Origin: Microbacterium sp. HD4P20
GTDB lineage: Bacteria; Actinomycetota; Actinomycetes; Actinomycetales; Microbacteriaceae
Assembly (NCBI RefSeq): GCF_019449275.2
Contig: NZ_JAHZQZ020000014.1
Coordinates: 434,001-498,000, forward strand
Direction of reading: 5' to 3'
DNA length: 64,000 bases
Notes under the pieces: generated by a model
Told to the model about the DNA's origin: nothing
The model's database searches: none
Seen by the model: only the letters and a program-made list of their open reading frames with translations
Part shown: in pieces, positions 23,855-30,867 of the stretch
Position numbering within the stretch: the stretch's first letter is position 1
Layout of the letters: the number at the start of each line of letters is the position of its first letter
Translations under genes and position numbers: made by a program

Positions 23855-25552
23855 CTAGACCGAAAGCAGGCGCTCGCGAACCTCGCGGCGCAGGACCTTG
23901 CCGATGAGCGACCGGGGCAGGTCATCGACGGCGACGATCCGCCGTGGCACCTTGTACGCCGCGAGCCGGGTGCGGCAATAGTCGCGCAGCGCCTCGACGT
24001 CGAGATCGGCACCTTCGCGGAGGACGACCGCCGCTGCGACATCCTCGCCTCCGCTCGATCGCAGAAGCGCCACGACGGCCGCTCCGACGACGTCGGGGTG
24101 CGCCTCCAGCGCGTCCTCGACCTCCGTGGGCGACACATTGAAGCCGCCGGTGATGATCAGTTCCTTCAGCCGGTCGACGATCGTGACGAAGCCGTCCGCC
24201 GAGACCGTGGCGATATCGCCGGTTCGCAGCCAACCGTCAGGCAGCAGAGTCGCCGCAGTGTCACCGGGCCGGCCCCAGTACCCCTGGAAGACCTGAGGCC
24301 CGCGGATGAGCAGCTCTCCCGCCTCGCCGAGGGGCCGATCGACCGTGGGGTCGTCGGGATCGACGACGCGGATCTCGGTGCTGGGGAACGGAACCCCCAC
24401 CGCGCCGGGCCGGCGGGTCGGGCCGATGGGATTGCCGAGCGCGACGGGGGAGGTCTCGGTCATCCCGTAACCCTCTACGAGAAGGCCGCCCGTCGCCTCC
24501 TCCCAGCGGTCGACCGTTGCGACCGGAAGGCTCATCGCACCCGAGATAGCGAACCGGACCGTCGAGAGGTCGAGTGTGCCGCGGGACGCGGCGCGGGCCA
24601 GCTGATCGTAGATGGGAGGCACAGCTGGAAGGAACGTCGGGGGAGTGTTGCGCGCAGCATCCTTGACCAGATCCAGGTCGAACTTGGGGAAGAGCACGAG
24701 TCGGGCGCCGATGCTCATCGCGAAGGTGAGACACAGCGTCATCCCGTACGCGTGAAAAAGCGGGAGCACGCCGTAGAAGACCTCTTCGCCCTCCACAAGT
24801 CCCGGCACCCACGCGCGGCCCTGCGTCGCGTTGGCGAGCAGGTTCGCGTGCGTCAGGATCGCACCCTTCGGGGTTCCCGTGGTGCCGCTGGTGTATTGCA
24901 GCAGTGCAATGTCGTCGACGTCGGGCCCTGCGACATTCCGCGAGATACGACGGTGGCCGAGCAATCTGCTCCAGCGCACCGCGCCCCTGGTCGTGGGCAC
25001 ACTCGTCAGCTGCGCTCGCGAAGCGCGGGCCCGGGGGAGGGGGGCACGCAGCAACACGCGTTTGACCAGGGGGAGAGCTTCCGTGATGTCGACGCTGACG
25101 ATCCGCTCCAGTTTCAGATCGGACGGGAAGTCCGCCAGCGTATCCACGGTCTTGTCCCACGCGATCGCGATGCGCGCGCCGTGGTCCTCGAACTGGTGGC
25201 GCAGTTCCCGCGCGGTATAGAGCGGGTTGTGCTCGATCACGATCGCACCGAGACGGAGCGCGGCATAGAACGCCACGACATGCTGCGGGCAGTTCGGCAG
25301 CACGATCGCCACCCGATCGCCCTTGCGGACTCCGAGCCGGCGCAGACCCTCTGCGGCGCGTTCGATCTGCTCGCCGAGATCGCGGTAGCTCGTCACCGCA
25401 CCAAAGAATTCGAGAGCGGGCCGCCGCCCGAAGGTGCGCACGCTCTCAGTCATCATCTCGGTCAAGGTCTGCGTCGGCTCGCCGATCTCGGCGGGAACAC
25501 CGTCCGCGTACGCGGAAAGCCACGGCCTTGACTCAAAGGGGTTGCTCGACAT
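23855..25552 (-). CDS. long-chain fatty-acid--CoA ligase (AMP-forming)
   Basis: 565-residue ANL-superfamily ligase that activates a carboxylic acid to acyl-AMP and then acyl-CoA. The phosphate loop YTSGTTGTPKGAILTHANL lies near 212-230, the adenylate motif GYGMTETSP near 365, the hinge region GWLRTGDIATV near 435-445, and the C-terminal lysine in YKVPRRIV. The combination fits medium- or long-chain acyl-CoA synthetases (FadD-like). I start at ATG 25552 because the ten residues before it are not conserved in type. Single gene; its upstream DNA holds a large palindrome. Confidence 0.92.
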   Translation of the reverse strand: MSSNPFESRPWLSAYADGVPAEIGEPTQTLTEMMTESVRTFGRRPALEFFGAVTSYRDLGEQIERAAEGLRRLGVRKGDRVAIVLPNCPQHVVAFYAALRLGAIVIEHNPLYTARELRHQFEDHGARIAIAWDKTVDTLADFPSDLKLERIVSVDITEALPLVKRVLLRAPLPRARASRAQLTSVPTTRGAVRWSRLLGHRRISRNVAGPDVDDIALLQYTSGTTGTPKGAILTHANLLANATQGRAWVPGLVEGEEVFYGVLPLFHAYGMTLCLTFAMSIGARLVLFPKFDLDLVKDAARNTPPTFLPAVPPIYDQLARAASRGTLDLSTVRFAISGAMSLPVATVDRWEEATGGLLVEGYGMTETSPVALGNPIGPTRRPGAVGVPFPSTEIRVVDPDDPTVDRPLGEAGELLIRGPQVFQGYWGRPGDTAATLLPDGWLRTGDIATVSADGFVTIVDRLKELIITGGFNVSPTEVEDALEAHPDVVGAAVVALLRSSGGEDVAAAVVLREGADLDVEALRDYCRTRLAAYKVPRRIVAVDDLPRSLIGKVLRREVRERLLSV

Positions 25553-25602
25553 GCTTCCATCCTGCCGGGATATCCACGGCATGGTCGCCGCGTGCCGGCA
25601 GG

Positions 25603-25646
25603 GACGCCCTACGCCTCTCGCCGCGGCGAGAGGCGTAGGGCGTCCA
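25603..25646. repeat. 44-bp perfect palindrome
   Basis: Two 21-base arms (25603-25623 and 25626-25646) are exact inverted copies around a 2-base GC centre; the left arm begins GGACGCCCTACG. No T-run follows on either side. It lies 50 bases upstream of the acyl-CoA ligase start and downstream of the lipoprotein gene. Confidence 0.85.
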
Positions 25647-25712
25647 GAGCACCCGCCACGTGGGATCGCCGACGGATGCCGCTGGCGCTGTCGGCGCCCA
25701 CGTTCAGGGCAT

Positions 25713-25802
25713 CGCCTCGCGCTCGCGTGCCTCGCGCTCTCGTGTCACGCGCTCTCGTGTCACAGGCTCGCGTGTCACAGGCTTGGCTGTCACAGGCTCG
25801 CA
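25713..25802. repeat. tandem 15-bp repeat, six units
   Basis: Six consecutive 15-base units, best-preserved form TGTCACAGGCTCGCG, begin at 25713, 25728, 25743, 25758, 25773 and 25788. The first two are diverged (TGCCTCGCGCTCTCG). The array ends one base before the stop codon of the lipoprotein gene, so it lies in that gene's 3' region. Between the palindrome and this array (25647-25712) I see nothing. Confidence 0.8.
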
Positions 25803-25803
25803 T

Positions 25804-26373
25804 TCACTCGTCGATGTACCACGGGCATTCGTCTGAGTCGCTCCGCTGTTCGGGCTCGAGTCCTCGCAGATACTCCAGGCATCCACCCAAGACGGGTACT
25901 TCCTCGGCGACCGGCTCAGAATCTCCGGCCTGAAACGACATACGCACCATCGATCCCGCCGCGGCATCCATTCCCTCGATCAAGGGAGGATCCTCCAGGC
26001 TGTCGCGCTGCCCGTAGCTCACGGTGGACTCGGCGGGGACCGGTATCTCGAGAGCGGCGTCGGATTGCTCGCCGACCTCGATGCGCAAGACCTGCGGCTC
26101 GTCGCTGTTGTTGACGATTGCGGCGACGAGATGCCCCTCGGTGCCCGCGTCGTTCGCGACGACGAGCACGTTGCGGACGCTGAGGGGCCCGACTCCCTCG
26201 ATGTTGACTCCATCGCCCGCGGAGGGGCGATAGGCGTTCTCATCAACGAAGAATCCGCAGCCGGTCGCGCCCATCAGCACAACGACGCTCATCACCAACG
26301 TGGCGAGGAATCGCGGGAGCGTCGCGCGCGGCCTTTCCGCGCCAGGGGGAGAGTTCGGGAGGCTGATCGTCAT
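25804..26373 (-). CDS. putative lipoprotein, LpqE-like
   Basis: 189-residue protein with a basic N-region, a hydrophobic core and lipobox ATGC ending at Cys39, so it is predicted to be exported and lipid-anchored. The mature part opens GDGVNIEGVGPLSVRNVLVV and continues as a beta-rich domain with HLVAAIVNNSDEPQVL, similar to mycobacterial LpqE; the link to PCu(A)C-like copper chaperones is weak because no Met/His copper motif is seen. Two cysteines near the C-terminus may form a disulfide. Start at the second of two adjacent in-frame ATGs (26379, 26373), which sits better behind GTGAGGG. Confidence 0.75.
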   Translation of the reverse strand: MTISLPNSPPGAERPRATLPRFLATLVMSVVVLMGATGCGFFVDENAYRPSAGDGVNIEGVGPLSVRNVLVVANDAGTEGHLVAAIVNNSDEPQVLRIEVGEQSDAALEIPVPAESTVSYGQRDSLEDPPLIEGMDAAAGSMVRMSFQAGDSEPVAEEVPVLGGCLEYLRGLEPEQRSDSDECPWYIDE

Positions 26374-26383
26374 CAGCATGCCC

Positions 26384-26587
26384 TCACCGACCGGTCGGGG
26401 GAAGGTTGTCCACGCCGTGCCGGTTCGGAGGCTCCGGTTCCTTGGCGGTCTCGGGAGACACGGCCGATTCACGCGAGGGCTCGCCGGTGTCGGGATACTG
26501 CGGCTTGTCGAGCTCGCTCACGTCTGCGTGTTCTTCCTCCGGAGGAAGATGGTCGAGGGGTTGCTTCCTGTCGTCTCGATCAGTCAT
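26384..26587 (-). CDS. small acidic hydrophilic protein, unknown
   Basis: 67-residue open frame starting MTDRDDRKQPLDHLPPEEE, rich in Glu, Asp, Pro and Lys, with no hydrophobic segment and no domain I recognise. A GGAG sequence lies 5-8 bases before ATG 26587, and it ends 10 bases before the lipoprotein start, so the two are probably one operon. The frame extends upstream to 26830 but the extra sequence looks non-coding. Probably a real small disordered protein, but it could be chance. Confidence 0.5.
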   Translation of the reverse strand: MTDRDDRKQPLDHLPPEEEHADVSELDKPQYPDTGEPSRESAVSPETAKEPEPPNRHGVDNLPPTGR

Positions 26588-26786
26588 GACTCCAGCCTCG
26601 GAATGAATCCGCATCTGGGGCAGGGGGTTGTCAACAAGGCGCTGACGTGATCCACGAGCCGGAGGTCCACAGGTGCCCCGCATACTTGACCTGCGGGGAA
26701 ACCGCGCTACCCGTTTGTTGTCTATTCCGAGTTGGCGGTCGGCGCATCCTCGCAGAGGAAAAGTGCGTGAAGCGGGGGAGGGCGGC

Positions 26787-27092
26787 CCTGATTTCAGTGG
26801 AGGCGTCATCAATGACGACGGCAATCGCAACTAAGAGCGCATCAGCGTTCCTTACGGGGGGAGAGAATCCCACTCCGAGGCGATGAGCCACCAGCGGAGC
26901 GAGCGCGAAGCCTCTCGCTTCGATCCCAACCACAACGTCGACCTGTTCTTCTTTCAGCAAGTCGGCGAGGCCAGCCACAATTGCAGCAAGTGAGTTTGCG
27001 TTGCGAAGCATCGACCGGGTGTCCGCATCACGGTCGATCCAGCGAAAGTGTTGAAGAACGTGTGAGCGAACAGCCGCGATCGCGTGAACGAT
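26787..27092 (-). pseudogene. Apt-like phosphoribosyltransferase remnant
   Basis: On the minus strand the frame reads HFRWIDRDADTRSML, LLKEEQVDVVVGIEARGFAL and HRLGVGFSPPVR, which is the N-terminal half of an adenine/orotate-type phosphoribosyltransferase. After this the next conserved stretch is missing; only AVVIDDASTEIRAAL, resembling a damaged PRPP loop, follows before unrelated sequence. No start codon is in frame upstream of the conserved part. It is best read as a decayed gene with an internal deletion. It lies about 1 kb from the dif-like site, among other scraps. Confidence 0.6.
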
Positions 27093-27139
27093 GGGTGCTC
27101 TACTCTCGAACGTGTCGTGGGTGTTTGCGCTCGATGCGC

Positions 27140-27589
27140 TTACGGCACGTATGTCTGGGAGAAGTAGTCCGCTCGCAGTTCAAGCGAGTCCTCACGCGGA
27201 ACTGCCCGCACGCTGATCGTGCGCGGGTCCAGGAGGTTGCCCGAAATCTGGAGTTGCGGTGTAGCGCCCATTGCGGTCGCGAGTTCCGCGGGCGACTGCC
27301 CGTGCGGAGGCGCGACCTGCAGCACTAAGGTGCATCCGCCGCTGGAACAGGACTTTTCCTCGCTCAGGATCTGCGCCTCGTCGGGCAAACCAACCGACGT
27401 AGCCGCCGGCGTGTCCCCCTCCGTCGCACCCATGAACAGTAGGCCCACGTGTGCTGCATAGAAGAGGAGCAGGACGGCGAGAACCGAGAAGATCAGACCA
27501 GCGGTCATCACCGGACGGCCCCTAGCGGTGCGTTCAGGCGCCTGTGTCCCCTCGCGCTCAGCGTGCTGCTCTGCCCGGGCGCTACTCAT
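27140..27589 (-). CDS. single-pass membrane protein, unknown
   Basis: 149-residue frame from ATG 27589: a charged N-terminus, one membrane helix (about 28-52, VMTAGLIFSVLAVLLLFYAA), then a soluble part with the pair CSSGGC and the end SLELRADYFSQTYVP. I recognise no family. The open frame continues upstream without a stop into a methyltransferase fragment; I treat the downstream part as the gene because it starts with its own Met and has membrane-protein composition. It could instead be part of a chance fusion. Confidence 0.45.
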   Translation of the reverse strand: MSSARAEQHAEREGTQAPERTARGRPVMTAGLIFSVLAVLLLFYAAHVGLLFMGATEGDTPAATSVGLPDEAQILSEEKSCSSGGCTLVLQVAPPHGQSPAELATAMGATPQLQISGNLLDPRTISVRAVPREDSLELRADYFSQTYVP

Positions 27590-27649
27590 ATTGCCCAGTC
27601 TGGCACCCTCAAAGTCGATTGCGAGGTTCGCACACAGATTGCAAAGGTC

Positions 27650-27901
27650 GACGGTAGAACCCCTGAAACGCAATTCCGCGATCGCGGCGGTGTCGGCATC
27701 GGGTTCAATCCCGATCGTCTTAGGAAAGACTTCCGACAGCCGTCGCAGCAGGTTCCCGGTGCCGCATCCGACGTCGACCGCAGTGTCTCCGCCATGGCGT
27801 CGCACCGCCCGTGCGTGCCTGAGTACAAACCTCACGTAGGCGTCATTGTGCGACCAGGGGTGAGCTGCGTTGACACGGCCTAGTGCCGCCAGGAATCCCA
27901 T
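27650..27901 (-). pseudogene. SAM-dependent methyltransferase, N-terminal fragment
   Basis: Starting at ATG 27901, about 80 residues match the start of a class I methyltransferase: VNAAHPWSHNDAYVRFVLRH, the SAM motif I as TAVDVGCGTGNLLRRL near 40-55, and the acidic motif II in IGIEPDAD. Sequence similarity to the family stops near residue 80, and the same frame then runs into the unrelated membrane protein at 27140-27589. A working methyltransferase needs roughly 120 more residues, so this is a truncated remnant. Confidence 0.6.
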
Positions 27902-28025
27902 TTCACTAGCCTAAGAAAGCGCCATCCTTGGCGGATGGCAGCGATTGCAATTTCTGCAATGGCAATTGCGAAAGTGCTGGTCAGACAGCACCAACGGGGG
28001 AGCCACCGTGCAATGGTATGGTTCG

Positions 28026-28053
28026 AGTTGACATAATGTGGATTATCGGCGAT
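28026..28053 (-). other. dif: putative dif site (XerC/XerD recombination site)
   Basis: Read on the minus strand: 11-base arm ATCGCCGATAA, 6-base centre TCCACA, 11-base arm TTATGTCAACT. The inner parts CCGATAAT and ACATTATGTCAA match the actinobacterial dif pattern as I remember it, and the right arm is close to the XerD half of E. coli dif (TTATGTTAAAT). The site lies in a 200-base gap (27902-28102) with no other gene, is AT-rich against its surroundings, and sits where the coding-strand bias of the window reverses. XerCD/FtsK recombination here resolves chromosome dimers. Confidence 0.85.
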
Positions 28054-28102
28054 ACCGTCGGAACCCGGTGCGACTCTGGGACGACGCCATGCCGGACTCC
28101 GC

Positions 28103-28627
28103 TCAGCGAGTCGGTGCGCTACTGCGCCGCTGCGTCTGTCCGGAGAGTTCGGCATCGAGCGTCTCCTGCGCGATGCGCATCTGCTCTGCGTACCGCGGTT
28201 CTCGCAGGCGCTGCCACATCACGTCCTCCGGAACGTCCTCGACGTGGCTCACAACCCACCAGATGTTGCCGAACGGGTCCTTGATGCGTCCTCCGCGCTG
28301 TCCGAAAGCGCTGTCGCTGAGTTCCGTCACGATCGTCGCGCCGTTCGCGAGCGCCCTCGCGAACGCTTCGTCTGGATCGGGCACCCACACGCGGAGCAGG
28401 CTGGGCATCCCTGGCCACTCGGGACGACGGTCGAAAGCAAGGACGACCGTGTCGCCCACCCTGATCTCTCCATGACCGATCGAACCGTCCTCCGTGGCGA
28501 CGCGCGCCAGTTCCTCGCCGCCGAATGCTCGCGCGATGAAATCGAGCAACGCGCCCGTGTCATCGGTGACCACCCACGGCGCGATGCTCGTGTAGCCGGC
28601 GGGGGCAGTGTTCTGTGTGTCCATCAT
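28103..28627 (-). CDS. VOC-family (glyoxalase/bleomycin-resistance-like) protein
   Basis: 174-residue protein of the PhnB/glyoxalase-like VOC superfamily: SIAPWVVTDDTGALLDFIAR at the N-terminus, GHGEIRVGDTVVLAF in the middle, and GGRIKDPFGNIWWVVSH near 112-128, the usual C-terminal VOC motif. Substrate unknown. It is transcribed divergently from a YafY-type regulator, with an inverted-repeat operator in the 94-base gap, so the pair is likely a regulator and its target. Two adjacent ATGs (28627, 28624) could serve as start. Confidence 0.87.
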   Translation of the reverse strand: MMDTQNTAPAGYTSIAPWVVTDDTGALLDFIARAFGGEELARVATEDGSIGHGEIRVGDTVVLAFDRRPEWPGMPSLLRVWVPDPDEAFARALANGATIVTELSDSAFGQRGGRIKDPFGNIWWVVSHVEDVPEDVMWQRLREPRYAEQMRIAQETLDAELSGQTQRRSSAPTR

Positions 28628-28682
28628 CGTCCGTTCCCATCTGTCGAATTCGTGCTGCTGGAACCAACGGTAAAGACGAAAT

Positions 28683-28699
28683 AGGACAGTTCTTGTCCT
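28683..28699. promoter_or_regulatory. inverted-repeat operator between VOC and YafY-type genes
   Basis: AGGACA and TGTCCT are exact inverted copies separated by 5 bases (GTTCT). The site is in the divergent gap 22 bases before the regulator's ATG. Its symmetry and position suit autoregulation by the adjacent WYL/HTH protein. Confidence 0.65.
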
Positions 28700-28721
28700 G
28701 CGCGTGAGGAAAGATGAGGAC

Positions 28722-29678
28722 ATGCCCGGGCCCACCTCACGCCTTCTCAGCCTCTTGTCGCTGCTGCAGACCCCGCGCACCTGGGCCGGCAGCGAACTCG
28801 CTGAACGTCTGCGGGTCACCCACCGCACGGTGCGACGTGATGTCGACCGCCTCCGCGAGATGGGCTATCCCGTCGAAGCGGATCTCGGGGTCCACGGAGG
28901 ATATCGCTTGGTCGCGGGCACATCGATGCCGCCGCTTCTCTTCGAAGATGACGAGGCGGTTGCGGTGGCACTGGGTGTTCGGACCATCGCCGCGCAAGGT
29001 CTCCCCGGACTTGAGGACGCCGGTCTTCGCGCCCTCGCCAAGCTCAGCACGTCGCTTCCCTCTCGACTGCGGCACCGCGTCCGGAATCTGGGTGGGACCG
29101 CGATGACGTGGCGCGTTCGCGCCGACTTCCCCACCGATCCGGATGTCCTCACGATCCTCGCGTCCGCAACCTCGAATTCAGAGCGCGTGCGCATGCAGTA
29201 CGAGCGTCGCGACGGAGAGCGCGGAGCGCGCCACATCGAACCGCGCCGGCTCGTCAGCTCACACGGACGCTGGTACCTCGTCGCGTTCGACGTGGAGCGA
29301 GACGGATGGCGCACCTTCCGCGTCGATCGCATCCGCGAGCCACGCCCGACGGGCGCGCCCGCACGCAACACGATGCCGGATGAGGATGTCCTGGCGCATC
29401 TCGAGGCGAGCGAGCGAGCGATGGAATCGACCTACCGCGCCGACATCATCCTCCTGCTGCCGCTGAACGTCGCCAGGGAACGGCTGCGCGATCACGTCGG
29501 CGACGGCGATCTCACCGCCGAAGGAGACGTTACGCGCTGGCGCAGCGCTGAGGACACCGCCCCCTGGCTTGCCATCCGCCTGCTGCTGCTCGGTTGCGCC
29601 TTCCACGTCAACTCGCCCCCAGCCCTCCGGACATACCTCGACGCCGTTCATGAACGAACCGCGCCCATCCCCCTCTGA
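28722..29678 (+). CDS. YafY-type transcriptional regulator (HTH_11 + WYL)
   Basis: 318-residue regulator: N-terminal winged helix (SRLLSLLSLLQTPRTWAGSE, then LRVTHRTVRRDVDRLREMGY, residues about 6-55) and a WYL sensor domain near 140-215, where the signature appears as GRWYLVAFD. WYL proteins bind nucleic acid or small ligands; members next to VOC genes generally repress or activate them, which the operator at 28683-28699 supports. ATG 28722 follows GATGAGGA; an earlier GTG at 28704 is possible. Confidence 0.87.
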   Translation: MPGPTSRLLSLLSLLQTPRTWAGSELAERLRVTHRTVRRDVDRLREMGYPVEADLGVHGGYRLVAGTSMPPLLFEDDEAVAVALGVRTIAAQGLPGLEDAGLRALAKLSTSLPSRLRHRVRNLGGTAMTWRVRADFPTDPDVLTILASATSNSERVRMQYERRDGERGARHIEPRRLVSSHGRWYLVAFDVERDGWRTFRVDRIREPRPTGAPARNTMPDEDVLAHLEASERAMESTYRADIILLLPLNVARERLRDHVGDGDLTAEGDVTRWRSAEDTAPWLAIRLLLLGCAFHVNSPPALRTYLDAVHERTAPIPL

Positions 29679-29705
29679 AGCCGCTGGCGCGACGAGGACG
29701 CCGTG

Positions 29706-30302
29706 TCAGGAGCCGTCGCGCAGATCTGCCGGTGCTCGGTTGCTCAACGCGATCTCGTCGAACCGCGCATCGCAGGACGCACCCAATGGCGCCTGTGACA
29801 TGAAGCCCACCAGCGCCGTGGCGCGCGTGTGCATCCGGAACACCCGGACGAAATCCCAATGCGCGCCATCGGCTGACGCGTGGAACGCGTATGCCGACCC
29901 GAGTCGCGATACCCGGAGATGGACGAGCGGCTGCTCGACGATCGTCGAGTTGCAGTCGTCGGAGAACTCGTTCGTGACGACGCTCACCACCATCGCCTGA
30001 CCGGCGGGAGAGAATTCGAAGCAGAGCTTCGCCCAGTGGTCCTCGTCGAACCAGAGCCCGAGGACGGCCGCGTCGAAGGTCGACCGCGGTCCCTGCACCC
30101 TGACGCGAGCGCTGAGGGCGAAGTCGCCCTCGGGTCGGAACCCGAGCAGGGTCGCACCATGCTGACTCGGCCCGCCGAGTGGGTCATTGCTCCAGTCCAC
30201 GCCGGCCGCCGCCTCCAGGCGCAGCTCGCCCGCATCGCGGTCGAAATGGGCCGGTGATGGTCCATTCGTCCACTCGAGGCCGGGAAGTCCATCAATGTGC
30301 AT
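29706..30302 (-). CDS. DUF1349 concanavalin-like protein
   Basis: 198-residue beta-sandwich protein of the DUF1349 family (regulation-of-enolase type). Typical stretches are LEWTNGP near the start, the DLGLW-like AAVLGLWFDEDHWAKLCFEF in the middle and GAHWDFVRVFRMH later. No signal peptide, so cytoplasmic. Function not established. ATG 30302 has GAGGAG upstream; the 13 residues before it in the open frame are probably untranslated. Confidence 0.82.
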   Translation of the reverse strand: MHIDGLPGLEWTNGPSPAHFDRDAGELRLEAAAGVDWSNDPLGGPSQHGATLLGFRPEGDFALSARVRVQGPRSTFDAAVLGLWFDEDHWAKLCFEFSPAGQAMVVSVVTNEFSDDCNSTIVEQPLVHLRVSRLGSAYAFHASADGAHWDFVRVFRMHTRATALVGFMSQAPLGASCDARFDEIALSNRAPADLRDGS

Positions 30303-30328
30303 CGTGCTCTCCTCGTCCGGTCGAACCA

Positions 30329-30778
30329 TCAGACGGTCCACGCGCCGCCGCGCATGAGCACCCGGCCCGCGAGTTCGTTCGTCTCACGCCACGCCTGGAT
30401 CTTCCTCGGTCGCAAGATGAGGAAGACGTAGTTCGCGAGTCCGCGTGGGTCCCAATCCGCCTGCCGGGCGTACGCCTCGCCGATCGCCGTGTCGGCGTCG
30501 ACGCCGACGGAGCGCTCGAGCTCGGCGTCGATCAGCACGACGTCACGCGTCGGGCCTAGGGCGAGACGCGCACGACCACCCGCGAGGATGTTGCGCGCCG
30601 TCACCGAGCCGGCCTCCAATGCGATCACGGCGCGATCACCGATCCACGCGAGCGACAGCGGCACGAGGTGAGGCTCGCCGCTCCCCGACGCGGTCGAGAC
30701 CCACGTATCCGCAGCGGGCGCGGTCAGCATCTCGAGCGCATCGGCCTTGCGGGCGGCTCCATCACGGGGCTCCGGCAT
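30329..30778 (-). CDS. pyridoxamine 5'-phosphate oxidase-fold protein (FMN/F420 type)
   Basis: 149-residue split-barrel flavin-binding protein. The N-terminal strand TWVSTASGSGEPHLVPLSLA and ARLALGPTRDVVLID match the F420-dependent or FMN-dependent oxidoreductase group of this fold, which reduce varied small molecules. The substrate is unknown. It runs in the same direction as the DUF1349 gene, 26 bases upstream of it, so the two probably form an operon. Confidence 0.82.
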   Translation of the reverse strand: MPEPRDGAARKADALEMLTAPAADTWVSTASGSGEPHLVPLSLAWIGDRAVIALEAGSVTARNILAGGRARLALGPTRDVVLIDAELERSVGVDADTAIGEAYARQADWDPRGLANYVFLILRPRKIQAWRETNELAGRVLMRGGAWTV

Positions 30779-30855
30779 CCGTCACGTCCTTTCGTCGACG
30801 CGTGTCATTCTGACAGAGCCGCCCCGCCGATTCGGACGCGCGACCGCCTTGTCTC

Positions 30856-30861
30856 TACGCT
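30856..30861 (+). promoter_or_regulatory. -10 hexamer TACGCT of the AEC transporter gene
   Basis: TACGCT ends 6 bases before ATG 30868, with no Shine-Dalgarno. Confidence 0.45.
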
Positions 30862-30867
30862 CGAACC

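Noticed and set aside
26588..28102. Integrated mobile element at dif
   Set aside because: There is no integrase, no second dif copy and no direct repeats that I can see; only scraps remain, so I report debris rather than an element.
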